Below the pieces are notes generated by a model. It was not told the DNA's origin. It was given only the letters and a program-made list of their open reading frames with translations, and did no database searches. A stretch of 64,000 bases of DNA from the NCBI RefSeq assembly GCF_017068395.1, contig NZ_CP070619.1, positions 4,154,001 to 4,218,000 on the forward strand, in the 5' to 3' direction. Positions within the stretch are counted from its first letter, which is position 1, and every line of letters begins with the position of its first letter. This DNA is from Rhodococcus pseudokoreensis. GTDB lineage: Bacteria; Actinomycetota; Actinomycetes; Mycobacteriales; Mycobacteriaceae. Below are positions 60,671-64,000 of this stretch, piece after piece. The translations under genes and the position numbers were made by a program.

Positions 60671-62029
60671 TCATTTGGTGGCCAGGGTGTCGTCGGACGC
60701 CGCCTCTGGGACGTTCGCGACCTCGTCGATGTCTTCCTTGTCGCGCCGGAAGTACGTCACCGCCGCGGCGGCGGCCAGGGCGAAGAGCGACAGCACGATC
60801 AGGCCCATCGTCACCGTGCCGGTCTGCTCCTTGATGACACCGAAGCCGAACGGGGCCACGAAGCCACCCAGGTTGCCGAGCGAGTTGATGATCGCGATCG
60901 CCGGTGCCAGCACCATCGGGTGCAGCGTGCGCTGCGGAATGGACCAGAACAGCGGGCTCGCGCTCTTGAACCCCATCGTCGCGACGCACAGCAGCGGCAG
61001 GGCCAGCCAGGGCGTGACGAACGCAGCGGCCATCGTGCCGATACCGCCGATGAGCAGAGCGGCCACGAGGTACGGCTTGTGCCGGCCGGTGCGGTCGGCG
61101 GAGCGGTTGGAGAAGTACATCGCGAAGATCGCGCAGATCCACGGGAGCGAGGACAGCAGCCCGACGGTGACGTCGGTGGTGCCCGGGATGCGGCGGATGA
61201 TCGACGGCAGCCAGAACGTGTTGGCGTAGATCGCCATGGTGATCGCGAAGAAGATGCCGCAGCACACCAGGATCCGCGGCTGCAGGAGCAGCTTCCAGCG
61301 CGAACCCGACTCGCCGCGCTTCGCGGACGCCTCGCTGCGCAGCACGTCCTCCTCGGCGATGACGGCCTGCAGGTCGTGCTTCTCCGGGGCGGTGAGCCAC
61401 TTCGCGTCGTCGATCTTCGAATCGAGCAGGCGGTAGGCGACGCACCCGACGACCACGGACAGCAGGCCCTCCAGGGCGAACATCCACTGCCAGCCGTGGT
61501 GCCCGCCGAGTCCGTCGAGGGACAGCAGCGGTCCGGACATCGGGCCGGAGATGGCGGCCGCGATCGAGGAACCGGCGATGAACAGGGCGGTGGCGCGGCT
61601 GCGGTGGTTGTTCGGCAGCCAGCGGGTGAAGTAGAAGATGATGGCCGGGAAGAAGCCGGCCTCGGCGACACCGAGCAGGAATCGCAGGGCGTAGAACATC
61701 TCGGGGCCGTTGACGAACGCCATGGCCGCGGACACCAGGCCCCACGAGATCATGATGCGGGTGAGCCACACCTTGGCGCCGAACTTCTCCATGAGCACGT
61801 TCGACGGCAGTTCGAAAATCGCGTAGGCGATGAAGAAGACACCCGCGCCGAATCCGTACGCCGCGGCGCCGATGCCCACATCCGCTTCGAGGTGGGTCTG
61901 GGCGTAGCCGATATTCGAGCGGTTGAGCTGGTTGCAGATCAACATCACGATGAACAGCGGCACGACACGGCGGAAGATCTTGGAGACCGCGCTGTCGACT
62001 GCCGGCGAGACGGCGAGGGGGAGGGTCAT
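60671..62029 (-). CDS. MFS anion:cation symporter, glucarate/galactarate permease type
   Basis: The product has 452 residues and 12 TM segments. [20 protein letters not shown] is the ACS-family signature near the start; [20 protein letters not shown] is the conserved TM4-5 motif. AGAGAGGAGTCACCG precedes ATG. First gene of the operon, so it brings in glucarate, galactarate or a similar aldarate. Substrate follows from the neighbours, not from a unique motif. Confidence 0.88.
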   Translation of the reverse strand: MTLPLAVSPAVDSAVSKIFRRVVPLFIVMLICNQLNRSNIGYAQTHLEADVGIGAAAYGFGAGVFFIAYAIFELPSNVLMEKFGAKVWLTRIMISWGLVSAAMAFVNGPEMFYALRFLLGVAEAGFFPAIIFYFTRWLPNNHRSRATALFIAGSSIAAAISGPMSGPLLSLDGLGGHHGWQWMFALEGLLSVVVGCVAYRLLDSKIDDAKWLTAPEKHDLQAVIAEEDVLRSEASAKRGESGSRWKLLLQPRILVCCGIFFAITMAIYANTFWLPSIIRRIPGTTDVTVGLLSSLPWICAIFAMYFSNRSADRTGRHKPYLVAALLIGGIGTMAAAFVTPWLALPLLCVATMGFKSASPLFWSIPQRTLHPMVLAPAIAIINSLGNLGGFVAPFGFGVIKEQTGTVTMGLIVLSLFALAAAAAVTYFRRDKEDIDEVANVPEAASDDTLATK

Positions 62030-62215
62030 CGGTGACTCCTCTCTCTGGATTCGGGTGGGTGACGAAGTTGGGGGACTCCGATCACGCCCCGATCCGGAAG
62101 CGTGACCTGAGTCATAGGAATCACGCTAGAGGGACGGTCGATACATGTCCAAGTCAAAAAATCTCGTTTTCGATACCGAAGTTGAATCGACTCGGGTGGT
62201 GCTAATTTCCCTACC

Positions 62216-62770
62216 GTGAGCGCCGACGCAGTCTCCTTCGAGTTCGTCCACACTAGCCGCGAATCCTTCCCTCAACTGCAACGATGGCTCCGCGAACCGC
62301 ACGTCGCGCGGTTCTGGAACCACGACACCGCGGACGCGGACATCGAGCGCGATTTCGGCGGCAGCATCGACGGCACCGAACCCTGCGAGGACTTCCTCGT
62401 GCTGCGAGGCGGCGTGCCGTTCGGCTTCATCCAGCGCTACCGGATCGCCGACTATCCCGAGGACCTCGCACTCCTCACCGCCCTCGTCGAGATCCCACCG
62501 GGCAGCATCTCCATCGACTACTTCGTCGGCGACCCCGGGCGGATCGGCCAGGGTCTGGGAACCGCGATGATCCGGGCGTTCGTCGACAAGTGCCGCGCCG
62601 ACCTACCGGACGCCACCGCGATCGTCGTCCCCGTCGTCGTCCCCAACCGGGCGTCGTGGCGGGCGCTGGAGAATGCCGGCTTCCGATGCGTCGCCGAGGG
62701 CTACCTCCCACCCGACAATCCGATCGATGACGGAAGCCACTACATCAGCCGACTCGACCTGCTTGAATGA
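62216..62770 (+). CDS. GNAT acetyltransferase, AAC(6')-like
   Basis: The product has 184 residues. WLREPHVARFWNHDTADADI and SISIDYFVGDPGRIGQGLGT (acetyl-CoA loop) then NRASWRALENAGFRCVAEGY are typical of the RimJ/AAC(6') group with the N-terminal FVxxxxEDFP-like region. GTG 62216 lies about 10 bases after a GCTAAT -10, so the message may be leaderless. The family includes aminoglycoside and siderophore acetyltransferases; no drug target is implied. Followed by the amidotransferase gene after four bases. Confidence 0.83.
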   Translation: MSADAVSFEFVHTSRESFPQLQRWLREPHVARFWNHDTADADIERDFGGSIDGTEPCEDFLVLRGGVPFGFIQRYRIADYPEDLALLTALVEIPPGSISIDYFVGDPGRIGQGLGTAMIRAFVDKCRADLPDATAIVVPVVVPNRASWRALENAGFRCVAEGYLPPDNPIDDGSHYISRLDLLE

Positions 62771-62774
62771 GAAG

Positions 62775-63611
62775 ATGTGCAGGTGGATGGCATACTCCGG
62801 CGATCCGGTCCTCGTCGAGGACCTCCTGTTCAGGCCGGTCCATTCCCTGATCGACCAGAGCTTGCACTCCCGCATGGGTGCGACCACCACGAACGGTGAC
62901 GGGTTCGGCATCGGCTGGTACGGAGACGGCCCCACCCCGGCCCTGTTCAAGTGCGTCGAACCCGCGTGGAACGAACGCAACCTGCAGGAGATCTCCCGCC
63001 AGATCCGGACGCCGCTGCTGTTCGCGCATGTGCGGGCCGCGACGGGAACCCCGGTGCAGCGCAGCAACTGTCATCCCTTCCGGCACGGCAACTGGCTGTG
63101 GATGCACAACGGTGCACTGCGCGGATTCGCCGAGATGAAGCGCGATCTGACCCTGGCCGTCGACCCGAGCCTCTACCCGCAGATCGACGGATCGACCGAT
63201 TCCGAGACGCTGTTCTTCCTGGCACTGACGTTCGGGCTCACCGACGACCCGTTCAGCGCCGTCGCCCGCGCCGTCGGGTTCGTGGAGGACGTCGGCGCCC
63301 GGCACGGGATCGAGAACCCGGTGCAGGCGACGATCGCCACCACCGACGGCGTCTCCCTCTGGGTGTTCCGGTACTCGACCGAACAGCAGTCGCGGTCGCT
63401 GTTCTTCTCCACCGCGATGGACAAGGTGCGCGCCCTGCACCCGGAGGTCGAGGTGCTCCACCGGTTGGGCGACGAAACCCGGTTCGTGGCGTCCGAACCG
63501 CTGCGCGACCTCGAGGGCCTCTGGCAGGAGGTGCCCGAGTCCCATGCCGCGGTCATCCGCCCCGGCGACGACGAGATCCGGCCGTTTCTGCCCGTCCCAC
63601 CCGGCCGCTGA
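62775..63611 (+). CDS. Class II glutamine amidotransferase (Ntn hydrolase)
   Basis: The product has 278 residues. It starts MCRWMAYSGDPVLVEDLLFR, so Cys2 becomes the N-terminal nucleophile after Met removal. GATTTNGDGFGIGWYGDG and FAHVRAATGTPVQRSNCHPF are the class II GATase blocks. Such stand-alone proteins (YafJ/EgtC type) hydrolyse glutamine or glutamyl conjugates. ATG 62775 is chosen because the catalytic Cys must be residue 2. Co-transcribed with the GNAT gene. Confidence 0.88.
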   Translation: MCRWMAYSGDPVLVEDLLFRPVHSLIDQSLHSRMGATTTNGDGFGIGWYGDGPTPALFKCVEPAWNERNLQEISRQIRTPLLFAHVRAATGTPVQRSNCHPFRHGNWLWMHNGALRGFAEMKRDLTLAVDPSLYPQIDGSTDSETLFFLALTFGLTDDPFSAVARAVGFVEDVGARHGIENPVQATIATTDGVSLWVFRYSTEQQSRSLFFSTAMDKVRALHPEVEVLHRLGDETRFVASEPLRDLEGLWQEVPESHAAVIRPGDDEIRPFLPVPPGR

Positions 63612-63629
63612 GTCTGCGTCCCACACTCC

Positions 63630-64000
63630 TCACTGCGTGCGGGACGCCCGGCGAGCGCGCACTGCGCTCCAGAACAACTCGAGCGCTACCGCCAGCACCA
63701 CGATCCCGATCATCGCCGCGAACGTCTCCGGGGCGGTCAGCAGCGTCTGCACGGCGAAGACGACGAGAACAACGACGGTCAACACGATTCCGGCGACGAG
63801 GATGCCTGCGCGGGAATCCGTTTCGTGACGGAGCCGGTAGGCCGCGATCGACGTCACGAGAAAGATTGCGAGCGCCACGGCGCTGCCGAGGGAGGCGATG
63901 GCGGTGAGATCCACCAGGTTCGCCAGGAGCAGGATCAGCGCGACCGAGATGGTCAACCCGCGAGTCCCCCCGACCCATGCTCGACTACCGAACACCGGTG
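63630..64000 (-). CDS. APC-superfamily amino acid permease, C-terminal part (N-terminus beyond window)
   Basis: The frame is open to base 64000 and stops at 63630, so this is the C-terminal 123 residues. RGLTISVALILLLANLVDLT then IASLGSAVALAIFLVTSIAA is the APC TM8-9 pattern, followed by two more TM segments (GILVAGIVLTVVVLVVFAVQ and IGIVVLAVALELFWSAV). A GTG at 63995 is internal, not a start. Substrate unknown. Confidence 0.8.
   Translation of the reverse strand, partial: PVFGSRAWVGGTRGLTISVALILLLANLVDLTAIASLGSAVALAIFLVTSIAAYRLRHETDSRAGILVAGIVLTVVVLVVFAVQTLLTAPETFAAMIGIVVLAVALELFWSAVRARRASRTQ

Noticed and set aside
59582..62035. Open frame of 817 codons antisense to the aldarate permease and dehydrogenase genes
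   Set aside because: It spans two recognised genes and their gap, with low-complexity charged sequence and no recognisable fold.
1..64000. CRISPR array, tRNA or rRNA genes, replication origin
   Set aside because: No regularly spaced repeats, no tRNA-like cloverleaf with CCA/T-arm signature and no rRNA-like segments were noticed on reading. This was by eye, not by a covariance search.

Overview
The window is GC-rich actinobacterial chromosome, most likely Rhodococcus (R. opacus/jostii/wratislaviensis type) or a close relative. The markers are an MspA-type mycolate-layer porin, a DUF4193 zinc-ribbon protein, an EtaA-type Baeyer-Villiger monooxygenase, a TNT-family secreted toxin, two PucR-type regulators, frequent GTG/TTG starts, and many genes coupled by 1-8 base overlaps. 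No rRNA, tRNA, CRISPR array or intact insertion sequence was seen.

Layout. 1-15.7 kb: a catabolic cluster. Minus-strand genes are an acyl-CoA carboxylase carboxyltransferase (cut by the left edge), an acyl-CoA synthetase, a small partner protein, a GMC oxidoreductase, a saccharopine-dehydrogenase-like reductase, a PucR regulator, an APC permease, an aldehyde dehydrogenase, an alpha/beta hydrolase and a Baeyer-Villiger monooxygenase. A phytanoyl-CoA-dioxygenase-like enzyme and an imine-reductase-like enzyme are transcribed divergently. Read as chemistry, this is uptake, oxidation of an alcohol or amine, ring or chain cleavage by BVMO plus esterase, aldehyde oxidation, CoA activation and carboxylation. 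The substrate is unknown and probably nitrogenous. 15.7-22 kb: small conserved proteins, two related hotdog thioesterases, an NTF2-like protein and a POT peptide transporter. Between them lies a scarred island with a VapBC-type toxin-antitoxin pair flanked by broken recombination-element genes.

22-29 kb: an arylsulfatase next to a DUF1254/DUF1214 protein, two small secreted proteins, a rhomboid-like membrane protein and the porin. 29-33 kb: a two-component system whose response regulator (plus) and sensor kinase (minus) converge and overlap by 44 bases. The kinase follows a PAP2 phosphatase gene. Promoters in front of the response regulator, the PAP2-kinase unit and a small hypothetical gene share one motif, CTCAG-N6-CACAG, then an 11-base spacer and an (C/G)ATACT -10 element. 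33-41.5 kb: a second PucR regulator, a TetR/GNAT pair, a secreted TNT-type NAD+-glycohydrolase toxin with a likely immunity gene, DUF4193, a pRiA4b/UPF0158 fusion, a RibD-like reductase, a cation-efflux transporter and a ferritin-like protein.

41.5-56 kb: an NhaP antiporter and an MFS transporter, the latter divergent from a striking fusion of an IS630-transposase-like region to a GntR/FCD regulator. Then come an enoyl reductase, an acyl-CoA-binding protein, hydrolases and small SRPBCC proteins. A 413-bp segment carrying an HxlR regulator and its promoter is duplicated so that the copies flank a metallo-beta-lactamase-fold hydrolase gene and precede a nitroreductase. 56-62 kb: a complete glucarate operon (MFS permease, ketoglutarate semialdehyde dehydrogenase, KdgD, glucarate dehydratase) ending in a strong terminator, with a LysR gene beyond. 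62-64 kb: a GNAT acetyltransferase, a class II glutamine amidotransferase and a right-edge APC permease fragment.

Gene functions are assigned by recognising motifs and family resemblance from the sequence alone; no database search was run.
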